NCBI RefSeq assembly: GCF_025118155.1
Contig: NW_026251389.1
Span: 434,001-498,000 of the forward strand
Length of the DNA: 64,000 nt
Direction: 5' to 3'
Source: Cokeromyces recurvatus
Taxonomy: Eukaryota > Mucoromycota > Mucoromycetes > Mucorales > Mucoraceae
This document shows, in pieces, positions 26,514-39,420 of this stretch (position 1 is its first letter; each line of letters opens with the position of its first letter). A program made the position numbers and the translations under genes. The notes below the pieces were generated by a model, which did not search any database, was not told where the DNA came from, and worked only from the letters and a program-made list of their open reading frames with translations.

Positions 26514-29500
26514 CTATAAAGATTGATCTTTCTTGGCAGTTGCAATGGCTAATAATTCATTATATTCGCCTGAACGCAAACACATTTGTTGAAAGATACC
26601 ACCTTCTCTAGTCATTAAATTATAAGGTGTATCAAACTCTTTCACTTCTCCATGGTCCAAGACTAAGATACGATCATAATCAGCCACAGTACGAATACGA
26701 TGAGCGATACAGAGTAAAGCAGAGTTTGTAAACTCGGTTCGAATTGTTTGCTGAATTTTATGATCTGTATCAAAATCAACGGATGAAGTCGCTTCATCTA
26801 AAATGATTAAAGCCGATTTTTTAACCAGTGCACGAGCTAAAGCAATTAATTGTCTTTGACCTTGAGACCAGTTGGATCCATTTTCTGTTACGACTGAATC
26901 GAGTGTGATTGCATTCTCTGTTGTAGTGTCTTGGTCATCAATTAAGTGAGAACGTTTCAAAGCCGCCCAAAGTTCGAGATCATCATGTTGATGGAAAGGG
27001 TCAAGGTTACTACGAAGTGTTCCTGAAAATAAAACAGGGTCTTGAGGAATGATGGTTAATCGAGAACGAAGTACGTTTAAGCCAATCTTGTGTATATCTA
27101 CACCATCAATCTTGATCGTCCCACTCGTGGGTTCCATAAAACGGAAAATAGAAAGTGCTAACGTGGACTTACCAGAACCAGTACGTCCAACGATGCCAAT
27201 CTTTTCACGAGGTTGAACTTGAAAGGATACATTACGAAGTACAGGGGGGTTTTCAGGCGCATATTGCATCACCAAATCTTGAACTTCAACAGAACCGTAC
27301 TCTGGCCAACTAGAGCGAGGCTCTGTTTCAGGTATCTCTGCAGCTGGTTCCTCTTCAACATCAAGATATTCATGTACACGTTCAATAGCGTTCATGTTCA
27401 TTTCATTCAATGCATAATTACGCACAACCCATAAAACATGATGTGTAAACATCAATGAATAACTCAAGGAAAGACCTGCTAACCCAGGATCAACCCAGTC
27501 ACGAGCAAGTACGAGGACAAACCCAGTACAGAAACCGACAAAGGCTCCCAGGACATCAACACGGCAATGCAACCAACGATTCGTAGCCCACATCCATAAA
27601 AAGGGGCGATTGTTACTATCGATTTTGTTGTGATTCTCATTTATAAACCTAAATTGAGATCCAAAGGCTCGAATCGTGGCAACACCATTCACGGTTTCAT
27701 TAAACTGAACATAGATTGGACTACGACTCACAGAATTTAATCGTTTTAGATCGCGAGAGGTACGAAGATAGTAGTTACCAATCGAGACAAACAGAGCGGC
27801 AATCACAACACCAGGTACAAGGAAAGTTGGTGTCACACTTGAAATCAAGAGGATCACACATAACGTAGCAACAATTGAATAGATCAAGAAAGAAAGAGAA
27901 GGCGCGATCTCTTGATCTACAGTGGCTAAATCAGAAGAAAATCGATTCACAATGCGACCTAAAGGTGTTGTATCATAAAAACGAACTTTGGCTCTCAAGA
28001 TGCGAGACAATAATTCATGATGGATACGACTGGAAGCATTTAAAGAGCCTCTAAAGAGAATGTAAGTACGTAATGAAGTCATACATAACGCAATGACACC
28101 CACAAGGAAATAGATGCCCAAGTAGTAGACGACATCAATCGCATCTTCAGCAGGTTTTATCATCCTATTCATCGTAGTATGGAAAATGGGTGCAGTAGTA
28201 TATACATTCATCAAGTTATTTTGTCCCATTGTATTTGAAGCAGAGAATAATAATAGACCAAGGTGATCGTCATGGAGGGCATCCTTCTCTGGTCCTTCAG
28301 ATTCATGACCATATGCAGCCGACCACACTTTAATCCAATAATCTTGACCTAAAACACAAGCTTGTGCAACACAAAACAAAATTAACACAATCGCCCAGAA
28401 GAGATAACCTCCAGAGGCATTAATATAGGTCTTGTATACAGACCAAGATACGCCGCCTTCAGCACGCTCCTCCTCTTGGGTTAACTTCCCGCCATGACCA
28501 TTTATCATATCAGTCGTACTATGGATCGTTTTAGGAACAACCGGGATAGGCCCCTCCACAGCCGTTTCTTCAGTCATAGCCATCTTGGCTTCTTCTGCCT
28601 TTGAAAGTTCTTCACCAAGTACACCTGATTTTAAGAGTGACTTGGGTGATCCTGCATCTAGAACTTGACCCTCCTTCAAGACCACCACATAATCAGCACC
28701 AGAGATACAGAGTCCAACATGATGAGTGACCAAGATCACTGTACGATGCTTCATTAAATCACCTGTCAAACAATGTTCATATAAATGCTTAGCAGTATGT
28801 GCATCTACTGCACTAAGACAATCATCCAAGATAACCGTACTAGCCTGAGAATAGACAGCACGCGCAATAGCTACACGTTGCTTTTGTCCACCACTCAGCG
28901 TGATACCCTTTTCGCCGACTTCAGTAGCGTCACCATATTCCAAAATTTCCAAATCACGAGTTAACGCCGTCATGTACAACACATTCTCATACCGTTCTTT
29001 ATCAAAGGGTAAACCAAACAAGATGTTATCTCGAATACTACAATTTTGCAACCATGCAGTCTGTGCAACATAGGCAATCCCAGAGACGGCGCCACCGAGT
29101 GGACTCCTTTGATTAGGGATAACGCGTGGTAAGATAGCCTGACCAGAAAGACAAAAGGTTTCACCTAACAGACTTGCAATTAAAGACGTTTTACCAGACC
29201 CAGTGGGACCACAGACGATAGAAAGTTTACCTACTGGGAAGTTCAAGTTTAAGTTTTTAATAGCAGCTTTAGCATGATCCCCATCACGAGGACGTTCCCA
29301 ACTAAAGGAGGCATTGTTGATAAAGCCAATAACAACGCCGCTTTGAGAGGCCTCTGCGTTTCTTTGTGTAGGGAGCTCAACTTCATCTTCAGCTAAAAAC
29401 TTTTCTACACGTTTAATAGAAACGTTGGATTGAATTAAAAAGGACATCAAGAGAGGAAATTCATCAAGGGCAGCACGGAAGGTATTAAAGAGAGCTAAAG

Positions 29501-31574
29501 CAGTAAAAGCGACAGAGGCAGTCAATGGGTTATCTTGAGTGTAAACGTAAAAGGTTGTCACCATGATTAAGATAGGAATAAAAAACCAAGCATTCACCAT
29601 CCACATAAACGTCATTAAACGAGAACGAATAGCACTTAATTCATTCTCTCTAGCTTCAATAATACGTTTCTTGAATTCACTTTCCCAAGCAAAAAATTTA
29701 ACGATACGAATAGCAGACAAAAGTTCATTCATCAATTTTAGACGTTTATCAGTAGCCGACATGACAGAGGTGTGAAGCCTTTCAAAACGAGAGCCAATAT
29801 AATAAGTGATAGGCTGACAACTTATCATGACCAAAACACCCCATAATGCAGCATTGCCAAGAAGCTTATATAACCCCCAAATACTGAAAATAATTTGAAG
29901 AGGATAGCAATAGATATAAAAAATATAAGCAATACATTCAGCTACCTTTTGAGCATCCACAGATAGTAAATTATTCACATTACCCATCGTTTCCTTTCTA
30001 GTCTCTTCCTCCAGACTAGAGGCAACATCAGGAGAGCCACTATCATCACGACGACGAAGTGATTTTGAGAAAACTTCACCAATAATAATAGATTGAACAC
30101 GAATACCTAAAGTACGACCGATATAAAGACCTTGCTGAAGTAACAAAGATTGAGCAGAATTAGTGACAAACAAACCAAGAACATACAAGAAAGCAGTTGT
30201 GACAGGTTCATCCTTTGGACTTTCAATATATCTAACAATTTTGTTCAAGTAAAAAGGAGGACCAAAGACAAGTACAGTCCAGCCTAAACAATAGAGAGTT
30301 TGAAAGAATAATGGCCAACGGAATGTCTTAACGAGTGTAGCCTTTATATTAGAAGAAGATTTATTGTTATTATAATCCAAAAGTGTATATTTAGCTCTAT
30401 TGTCAGTAGGTAATTCAATTAAATCTGCATCATCCAAAGTACGATTATATCCTTCCTTCATCATCACATTCACCCAACTAAACATAAATTTTGAATAAAG
30501 GGAAGCCCAATTTTCACCAGACATAATACGACCCTTATAACAAAAGGAAAATTTTACATTCATATCCACTATTGTTTTTTTTTAACACTTTGTTGTATAA
30601 ATGCTTACCTCTTTAGTAACCACTGGCTTTGAAGGAGCGAGTCGAGTTTCATTAATGATAATCAAGAGTAATAAAAGATCAATAAAACCTGTCAGGAGAG
30701 ATAATGGATATCCTGTACCCGCATTTTGACCCAAGAGATAATATGATCTTTCATCAATAAGAGTGACAAAAAAGTCTATCAAATATAGCCAATTAAGATG
30801 GTTGCAAATCTTATTAGATAATTCATTGAAGCTGACAGATAAATAAATATTGACAATCGACAAAACAAGTGAATAAGTCTAGTATTATATATATATTATT
30901 ATTATTAGACTCTAAGTAGATGCATATACATATATGAATATGCATATACATCACTATTTTTTTTTTTTTTTTTTTTACATACCCAAAATCCTATACGTAT
31001 TATGTAAGCAAACAATAGATTAAATTTGTGACCTTCGTTTGGAGAAAATTTATATTGATGAACATTAATTTCATAAACAGCAAATAAAAACAAACTCAAT
31101 TGTACAATAGCCAAAGCCAATCTTGACCAATTAAAAATTGTCCAACGAGAAGTCTTAATCTTAATGTCTGTGTTTTCAGAAATCGAATATTCGTCGCACA
31201 CATTATCACCTAAAGCGCCGTAATTACTATGATTTGAGCTTGTTGTAATAGGCAATTTATTAAGAAGAGGGGCATAGCCCATGGAATAGGATTTATAATA
31301 TTTTACACTAGCGATAGTCAAGACGATAAATGACCAAGCTAGAATTACAATGAGAAACATTCCATCAATGATTCTAATGGATGCGATTAGTTTTATTATT
31401 TTTTAAAAAAACTGTTTTAAAGAGCCAACTTACATTTCCCTAAAGCAGGGAACAAAATCATCGTTTATCCACAGTTGCTATTACCCAAAAAAAGAATTGA
31501 GATCGATTTATTCAAAGATAAGATGTACATATATAAAAAAGACTTACGGATAAACTACAATGAAGATATTTCAT
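26514..31574 (-). CDS. ABCC (MRP-type) full ABC transporter
   Basis: Five exons: 31574-31548 (MKYLHCSLS), 31477-31434 (QLWINDDFVPCFRE), about 31373-30983, 30878-30609 and 30533-26514. The last exon begins GRIMSGENWASLYSK; apparent coding before it is intronic. An N-terminal TMD0-like hydrophobic region precedes two membrane/nucleotide-binding halves. NBD1: Walker A GPTGSGKTSL, signature LSGGQKQRVAIARA, Walker B VILDDCLSAVD. NBD2: GRTGSGKSTL, NWSQGQRQLIALARAL, LIILDEATSSVD. The degenerate NBD2 signature (WSQGQ) and the DD, not DE, in NBD1 Walker B are typical of ABCC members such as Ybt1/Bpt1. Expected role: ATP-driven export of conjugates or organic anions, often into the vacuole. The substrate cannot be told from sequence. 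The protein is about 1,580 residues and appears intact. Confidence 0.92.
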
Positions 31575-31804
31575 AATATCAAACAAAAAATGAAATAAAA
31601 TAAAAAAAAAGCAGAAAAATAAATAAAAAGTACACTAGATTTGTACTTTATTATCGCCGACACTGCTGTTGCTGCTGCTGCTGTTCAAGTAATCAAAGAC
31701 AGATTTTCTACATGTTACTTTTTATGTCCATTTTTACCCTTTTTGGCCAGAAGGAAGTCTTTTATTTATTTGTTGAGAACAATAGTAATAATGTTTAATA
31801 ATAG

Positions 31805-31844
<40 letters not shown>

Positions 31845-31912
31845 TATATCATATTACACTTCTTGTACATGTATAAAGTTGTACCAAGGAGGAAGTACTA
31901 TTTTTTTTCTTT

Positions 31913-32591
31913 TCACCATAAAGAATGAATTGCATTTTTTGGACCGCCTATTTTAGAGGAATATTTACAATGATAGCAAATATCAACAAATCTTTGACAG
32001 CAATCATCTTGACCATTCATTCTACTCAATAAAATTTCAACACATCTGACTGCTTCAGTAACATCTTGATCTTCAGCTTTTCCAATAAAAGTTGAAGTTA
32101 TGTAATGAGTAGCTAAATGAATTAAACTATTTGTATTATAAACATCTATTCCTACACTGTCTTTAGCTAATTCAGCAAGATATAAAATAGCTTGCATATT
32201 AAAAACTAAATAATGGAGAGGTTTCGCACGGTTTGATTCCAATGGTTGATTACCGGTCTTGAGATCAACTTGTTCAGGCAATGCTTCATTAAAGAATTTT
32301 AAAATAAGATTGGGTACGCGAGGAGATACTGGATTTAAAAAATATTCTATTGAAGTCAATTGTACCATGTACCATGTATAAATGTTATTTTTAGCATTTG
32401 CGGCTTTCAAAGCAAGTGGACTTGATGTAAGCCAAGAGAGATACGAATTAAACCAATGAATTATATCTTGTTTTAATAGATAATAACCATTAAATGTTTC
32501 CAAAAGAGGTAAGATATTGACAATACGAGCAAGTCTATATATTATATTATCAAGTCATTATCCTGTGTGTATGTGTATATGTATGTATGTA

Positions 32592-32645
<54 letters not shown>

Positions 32646-33386
32646 TATATATTGGAATTATAATTTACTACTATCACTTTACGTTCTAGAGCTTATGACG
32701 CCTTCTTTTCTCCCTATTTTAGGTGTATTTTGTGGACCTCTGATGAGTTGAACATAATTAAGATTTGGGTTCATACGAGTTTTTTCATTTATAAAGAATG
32801 TATCTAATAAAGATACAGCATGGATAGCATAATTTTCATTGTTAAAAAAATAATAACCCATTGATAAAAATGTTACATTTTCCGCAAGAAGTTCTAATTG
32901 TGATTGATCCTCTACGGCTCCTATGTCTTGATAAACAAAGAATAAGAATAAGCGCAATACAATAAAAAAAAATACAATTTACCTGGATTTCTTTTACCAT
33001 CTTTCCTGATATATTTACTATTTGGATCATTTGGATTCTCCTAGTTTTATACATAAATAATAATAATAAGAATGAAGAATCAAGAATCATACTTACGGGC
33101 CACCAATAACTAATTTAAATAGAGTTAATATTACACTAATGTCGTTTTCAAATATGCATGTACATTACGGTGCATAACTAAGAAAATCACGGATATCACC
33201 AGATGGGGCAATATGAGGTTCCTTTTTTCCAAATGTAACACTAAATGGCCCACTCTTTAAAGCATTATTTGCGAGTCTTTTGAGACAACTATACGCCTCC
33301 TTTGTTGTATCATCAGGTCCTTTTTGTTTTTGTAATTGTAACTTTTTAAGTGAAATATATTCTATTTCTGGCTTTCTTGGGCCCAT
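31913..33386 (-). CDS. Alginate-lyase-superfamily protein (PF05426-like)
   Basis: Five exons: 33386-33169, a 13-nt microexon 33109-33097, 33040-32983, about 32926-32690 and about 32532-31913. The spliced product reads DIRDFLSYAP-YWWP-ENPNDPNSKYIRKDGKRNP, then DIGAVEDQSQLELLAENV, FFINEKTRMNPNLNYVQL, LARIVNILPLLETFNGYYLL and YLSWLTSSPLALKAANAKNN. These are the hallmarks of fungal alginate-lyase-like proteins (APYWWPDP, RMNPNLNY). Fungal members are usually secreted and thought to act on acidic polysaccharide. The in-frame ATG (33386) gives no signal peptide. An ATG at 33445 opens one (MNFLYFLFILFYFIFLLS, then IIWAQ) in a different frame, so a one-base shift separates it from the body. It is divergent from the HMG gene. 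The fourth intron holds a TG repeat. Confidence 0.82.
32555..32650. repeat. TATG/TG microsatellite in an alginate-lyase-like intron
   Basis: Tandem TATG units followed by a TG run of about 40 bp, wholly intronic. Confidence 0.9.
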
Positions 33387-33442
33387 ATTATTGATAATAA
33401 AAAAATAAAATAAAATAAAATAAATAAAAAATAGAGAAAATT

Positions 33443-33483
<41 letters not shown>

Positions 33484-34049
33484 AGTCAATTCTTGTTAAA
33501 ATTAGGTTTTATTTTTTTGTAATAATGAAATAAAATAACATCATTCTTCTATTTTATAAATAGAAGACAAAGAGAATTAAACTCTAACTTAACTCAAATA
33601 GTTAGTTGGAAGCCTATTTATTTACTTTGTGTTTATTAAATGACTTTTATAAAGTACGTTTTAGTGGAAAAATGTACTCCTATTTTTATATGTTTGACAG
33701 TAATTGATAAACTTCTTCTGTTTTATTTTATTGTCGAAATATGTAATACTAGTCAATCTTTAGTTATAGTAAACTAAAGCCGTCAGAACGACAAGGGCTT
33801 CCTTTTTATTCTATTCTATTTTATTTTATTCTATTTTATTTTATCTTCCTTTCTATATAAACTAACAAAGAAATGAATAAATCAAAAAGAAAGACATAAT
33901 GAAATTTGAATGATTTGCGTAACCATCAGCTCCTTTCCTTTCTTTCTCTCCCCCTTGATTTCTTCTGGTTAATTTTCATTGTTATTCATAAATATAAGTA
34001 GGCAACTTCTTTACTTTCTTTACTCCTTTTCACTTATGAATACTTGAAT
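33387..34049. promoter_or_regulatory. Shared divergent promoter region between alginate-lyase-like and HMG genes
   Basis: About 660 bp between two divergent start codons. It contains a 36-base T-run (about 33447-33482), TATTTTATTC repeats near 33806-33843, and CT-rich stretches close to the HMG start. I cannot point to a specific factor-binding site. Confidence 0.5.
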
Positions 34050-34691
34050 ATGACAGTGCTTTTATTCGTAAATGAATTTCAAACAATTCGGTCAAAATCA
34101 AGGAAATCTCATTTAAATAATAGTTCAAGCAAGCTAAGATCAAGAAAGGCACCTAGACCTCGCAATTCGTTTATTTTATATAGACAAGAAAAACAAAAAA
34201 GTGTTACAATTTCAACCATGAAGTTACACAGTAAGGATCTTTCGAAGATATTTGCGGAAATGTGGAAAAATGAGAAAGAGGAAGTACGGATGAAGTATGA
34301 AAGGATGGCTGAGGAAGAAAAATTAATGCATGGTATGCTCTATCCAAAGTACAAGTATAGGCCCAAGCAAAGAAAGAAGTCTTTGCTGCTTTCAGACAAG
34401 TGTCCAGAGCTGGAAAAGAAAGAAAAGAACGAACTTCTTCATGAAGAAAACTTACCTATAAAAGACAATCCTAACACTTGGACTCACCAAAATGAAGAGC
34501 AGAAAAATATATACAATGGAAACCATTTTGAATTATCAGTAGAACTTTTTGACTATATAGATGCCATACCGCCATCAACACCACCTTCGAATATGGTGGA
34601 CGAATTTCAGTTATTCCCCAACGGCTCGAAACTAGATTACCTTTCATTTAAAGATTATGAACTTTACACTCTTGTGTCCTTACTAACCTAA
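34050..34691 (+). CDS. MATA-HMG-box protein, candidate sexM/sexP mating-type factor
   Basis: Intronless, about 213 residues from the ATG at 34050 (an earlier ATG at 34036 stops after three codons). A basic N-terminus (SKSRKSHLNNSSSKLRSRK) leads into an HMG box at about residues 34-105: APRPRNSFILYRQEKQKS, DLSKIFAEMWKNEKEEVR, KYERMAEEEKLMHGMLYPKY, then KYRPKQRKKS, a likely nuclear localisation signal. RPRNSFILYR is the MATA-HMG variant used by fungal mating-type proteins. The rest is polar, with a PPSTPPS motif. In Mucoromycota the sex locus holds one HMG gene (sexM or sexP) next to an RNA helicase gene; here such a helicase starts 311 bp downstream on the same strand. I cannot decide between sexM and sexP without comparison. 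It could alternatively be another MATA-HMG factor. Confidence 0.75.
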   Translation: MTVLLFVNEFQTIRSKSRKSHLNNSSSKLRSRKAPRPRNSFILYRQEKQKSVTISTMKLHSKDLSKIFAEMWKNEKEEVRMKYERMAEEEKLMHGMLYPKYKYRPKQRKKSLLLSDKCPELEKKEKNELLHEENLPIKDNPNTWTHQNEEQKNIYNGNHFELSVELFDYIDAIPPSTPPSNMVDEFQLFPNGSKLDYLSFKDYELYTLVSLLT

Positions 34692-34713
34692 CTTAATAAA
34701 ACCCTTTTCTTTT

Positions 34714-34752
<39 letters not shown>

Positions 34753-35002
34753 ATGTATATATATTATATAAGCTAAATGCAAGTTTAATTATACAAAGAG
34801 TCTTTTCGATATGTTCTCTTTAAGATTTTTTTTTTATCTAAGGCTTGATTACTTTAAATGGTTTTGTTAAAAAGGGATTGCAGTACACTTGAAGATATTT
34901 TTTTTTTCTTTTTCCTCTGACTAAAAAATAGAATAAATTATTATCTTTATTTTTTTTTTCTCCTTTCTTTTGACACTTGACGCAAACATTACAAAAATAT
35001 TA
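34692..35002. other. Spacer between the HMG gene and helicase
   Basis: About 310 bp with a T-run near 34719-34748 and several shorter ones. Same-strand spacing is short enough for read-through between the two transcripts. No ORF. Confidence 0.55.
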
Positions 35003-35831
35003 ATGCCTCCTAAGAAAGGGAAATCTCGTCAACATTGGAATAAAGTCGACTGGGATTCAGCATTGTAAATAAGTTACAATTAATCTTTGTTATGTTATTA
35101 ATTAAACTTTTTCCTCTTCTCTCTTTCTCTCTCTTCCTTTCTTTAAATATATACATATATATATATCAGCTCAACAAGTCCTACAGTTGTTAATGCTACT
35201 CTTAATTCTTTCACAAACGAATTTGAAGTCACTCAACCAAAGCCAACTAGATCTAACTTTGATTTTAGTAGTCCTGATCACTCACAGACCTGGATTTATA
35301 ATGATCAACAAGGTTGGAATACAGCACCAACAAATGCTTTGAATGAATGGTCAACTGAAACGTTCGATGAGAATGTGAATCAAGATGTTCATCCTGGAAG
35401 ATTTAGTACAAAGGATACTTCAACTGCTACTTTCCGCTTAAATATGGAAATTGAGGATGATCCTGTCTTTACAAAAGTCGTCGATTATACTTCCTTTCGT
35501 ACACAAACTATTATTCCAGAATATGACGACATTCTTATAGCTGATGAGTTAAAAGATCCTGAAGAATGGGAAAATCGTCACTATAGAGATCCTTTACCTG
35601 GAATACCTATCAATCATGTTAAATCTCCTTATGATAGTACGGATCAGTATTTATATACTCATTTTGAGCTGATGCGTCAAGATTTTCTTATTCCTCTTCA
35701 AAAGGCAGTAAAAGCTTATAAAGAAACATTGAACAGTATAAAGAGTGATGATGTTGGTGAAGCAATGGAAATCTTATCTTTTCAAAAGCCATTCCGTTTA
35801 TATGAACATGTACTAATAATGAATAACTTGG

Positions 35832-35866
<35 letters not shown>

Positions 35867-38800
35867 TATGTGTGTATATGAGAGAGCTAACATTCTTATT
35901 TACGTAAGGTACATTTAAACGCTATTGTTTTTGGGAATCGACATCCTTTGTATAGAATCAGCTTTCGATTACCTTATTATGTACGCGTGGATTGGACTCA
36001 GTCAAAACGTTTGATGCCAGGTTCATTGGTTTTGTTATCAAAAGATAACTTTGAAAAGGATTTAAAAATCGCTACTATCATTGAAAGAGGTGATAAGCCT
36101 ATGCGTGGTCCAAATAGATTTGAATACATGGTAGATTTGTATTTAGAGAGAGATAATGAATTTGAGCCATTAGGATTTGGTGACCCTAGTCTATCTAATG
36201 ATGATACTTATGTCATGCTTGAAGCAACTGATGGCTATTTTGAAGCTTATCGTCATGTCCTTAATGTATTCCAAAAGATCGATCCAGATAATTTACCCTT
36301 TTCACACTATTTGGTAAAGCTATCTAATAATGTTCTAGTTCCTCATTATGCAGCAAGAAAGAGAATATATGATATCAATCCTCAACCCAACAGTAGAAAT
36401 AAAGAACGTTGGACAGTAGACATCATGGAGGATTGGCCTATTTATAAAATGGGAATGGATAAAACTCAACTAGATGCATTGAAAACGATTTTATCCAATA
36501 ATTTATCAATTGTTCAAGGTTAAATATTTACAATTTGAATTATATTTATATATAAAAGAGGAAAGAGAGAATGTTATCTAATTTTATATCTTAGGTCCTC
36601 CTGGTACTGGTAAAACCTTTGTTGGTACGTATGCTATGCGTGTCCTTTTAAATAATTTTAGTCAATCTTTGGGTCCTATCATATGTATCTGTCAAACAAA
36701 TCATGGTAAATATTTATATATTCTCTCTCTCTCTCTCTTTCTTTCTATTTGATTTAATATGCCTCATTTAATACTATAGCATTGGACCAATTCTTGGAAC
36801 ATATCCTTGATCATTGTGATTCAATTGTTCGCGTTGGAGGTCGATCTAAATCAGAGAGATTAAAGGAACGTACGTTATATGAACTTAAAAAGGTACATGA
36901 GCGACCTCGAGGTATCGGTCGTTTATATCGTAATCGAGACAACATTGCAAAGGACATAAGAGAAACAATCATTGAATTATATGAAGAACCCTGTGTGACA
37001 ATCGAGTTTATCAGCTCTATCAAAGCTTTAAGGCCTCGACAAATTGAAAGTTTAAAGAGAATGAGTGAACGAGAAAAGGATAGAATTATTCCTTCTAATT
37101 TATTAGGAAGCTTTGATATAGATGATAATGATTCTGACGACGATTGGGAGATTAGTTCTGATATACCCACTACATCAGCGAGAAATAATAAAAAACCTAC
37201 TGTTACTTCAAAGGACAAGAAAGTTAAAAAATCAGCTTATAACGATTGGGCAGGTGGAAATCCAAACCTAGATAATGAATTGAAAAAGAAATCCCCTAAC
37301 CCCGTTGAAATTTGGTTAAGAGAGGCCATTGATTATGTGGATGATAATGGAGAAATGTCTACCGTTAGCGATGAAATAAAGCAGAATTTTTTAGAACAAG
37401 AAAAGGGATTAGTATTTACAGACATTATAGATGAAAGAGAATTGATTGAAAAAGATGAATTAGAGGACGTCATAGGAGGCTTCCGTGGAGATGATATTGA
37501 CATGAAGGAGAATAAAAACCCATTTATTCAGATTGGCAGATCCTATAAAAGACAAACTGAACCTGAATTGGGTGAACGTCCAGAAAGGAAGATTGTTAAC
37601 TATAAAAAAATGAAAACAACTCATGTCCTTCACACTCAACAGTTTAATTTCTTTGAGGATAGTATTGATGAATTAACCTTGGAAGAGGAAAATACCAAGT
37701 ATTCTCTGGAAAGATGGATGAAAGAAGACGATCTCAGTATGTGGCCTTTACCAGTTCGCTTAAAAGCCCATAAAAAATGGATTGATCAACGGAACGCCAT
37801 CTTGGAAGACAAATTGAATTCAATGATGAAACAATATCATCATATTTCTACAGAAATTCGTAAAGTAATGGCGAATTTCGAAGCTAAAATTTGTAGGGAA
37901 AATCGAGTTGTGGGCATGACTAGTACTGCAGCTGTAAGTATCAATTGAAATTTATTTTATACATGAAATACTAATTATATACATTTATGTAAAGGCAAAA
38001 TATCATGACTTATTAGAAGAAATACGCCCAAGAGTTATGGTTGTTGAAGAAGCAGCAGAAATGTTGGAGTCACATATTATTTCTGCCTTAACAGATTCAT
38101 TAGAACATCTGATTTTGATTGGGTGAGTTAGATAAAGAAAAAAAAAAAAAGAAATATTATATTCTAAAATTAAATCATTAGTGATCACCAACAGTTGAGA
38201 CCTTCAACTGCTGTGCATGAATTATCAGACAATCATGCCTTGGGAGTTTCTCTTTTTGAGCGTCTAGTCATTAATCAATTTCCTTTTACAAGACTTTCGC
38301 ATCAACGACGTATGCGACCTGAAATTCGTTCACTTATTGATCCTATTTATAAAAATCCTCCTCTAAATGATCATCCTAACGTATTAACCTTCCCACCTAT
38401 CCGTGGTATGGAACAATCTGTATTCTTTTTAGCTCATGAAGAAGAAGAGACTTGCATGAGAGATTCTGCTTCAAAGATGAATGAACATGAAGCCAAATTG
38501 ACTGCTAAATTATCTACGTATTTATTACTTCAAGGTTATAGTACAGATGAAATAACAATTATTACCATGTATTCTGGACAAAAACAAATGATTAAAAAGG
38601 CGCTCCGGGATGAAAGACGACCCGACATTGATCCAGAGCTTATTAATATAAGCAGTGTAGATGGTTATCAAGGCGAGGAAAACAAGATTATTATCTTATC
38701 ACTTGTTCGTAGTAACTCAATTGGACAGATTGGTTTCTTAAAAGTTGCAAATCGTGTCTGTGTTGCCCTATCAAGAGCTCAACATGTAAGTTGCAAGTAT

Positions 38801-39420
38801 TATATATAGATAGATATGATATATAATATCCATACTTTTATATTTGTATTTAGGGTATGTATATTCTAGGTAATGCAAGGCTATTGTGTGAAAAAAGTGA
38901 TCTCTGGAATGAAATTGTTGGAAATCTTGAAGATAGAAATGAGAATATGATTGGCACTAAGCTCACATTAAGATGCTCTAAACATAACGAAAAGACAGAA
39001 ATAAAATGGCCTGTTGATTTTACAGAAGTATCAGAAGGAGGTTGTAGAAAAATGTGTAATGAAATACTACCATGTGGACATAAAGTATGTATTATATATG
39101 CATATATATATGTATATATGTGTGTGTGTGTTTGTGTTTGTGTTTGTATTTTACTAACTCTTGTAAAGTGTACCTTAAAATGTCATCCTTATGACCATAG
39201 CGATTATAGATGTAAACAAATTTGTGAAAAAATACTTGACTGTAAACATAGCTGTATGCGTCGTTGTTCTGAGCCATGTAGCCCATGTATTAAAAGAATA
39301 AGTGTTCGCCTCCCATGTGGACATACTATTGACTGGGAATGTGGAGAAATTCGTCGTCTTGTCTTGGCACCACAAGGCCAGACTTGCCCTGTGTGTAAAG
39401 CACCTTTATCGACAAAATAA
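35003..39420 (+). CDS. rnhA: NFX1/ZNFX1-type superfamily-1 RNA helicase, candidate rnhA
   Basis: About ten exons, starting MPPKKGKSRQHWNKVDWDSA at 35003. Helicase motifs in order: I QGPPGTGKTFVGTYA; Ia QTNHALDQFLEH; II VVEEAAEMLESH; III GDHQQLRPS; IV RMRPEIRSLI; V SSVDGYQGEENKIIILSLVR; VI ANRVCVALSRAQHGMYILGN. An insert of about 300 residues between Ia and II is acidic and charged. The C-terminus is cysteine-rich (CRKMCNEILPCGHKCTLKCH, CKHSCMRRCSEPCSPC, ending CPVCKAPLSTK), as in NFX1-type zinc-finger helicases. Relatives (ZNFX1, S. pombe Hrr1) act in small-RNA or heterochromatin pathways, with VEEAAE in place of DExD. Position beside the HMG gene fits rnhA of mucoralean sex loci. The third joint is hidden by a TA-repeat intron (35837-35864). 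All motifs look intact. Confidence 0.82.

Noticed and set aside
30534..30569. MDMNVKFSFCYK as the N-terminus of the ABC transporter
   Set aside because: It starts with GTG and is intron sequence; joining VTKE directly to GRIMSGENW keeps the frame and matches the family, with four further exons upstream.
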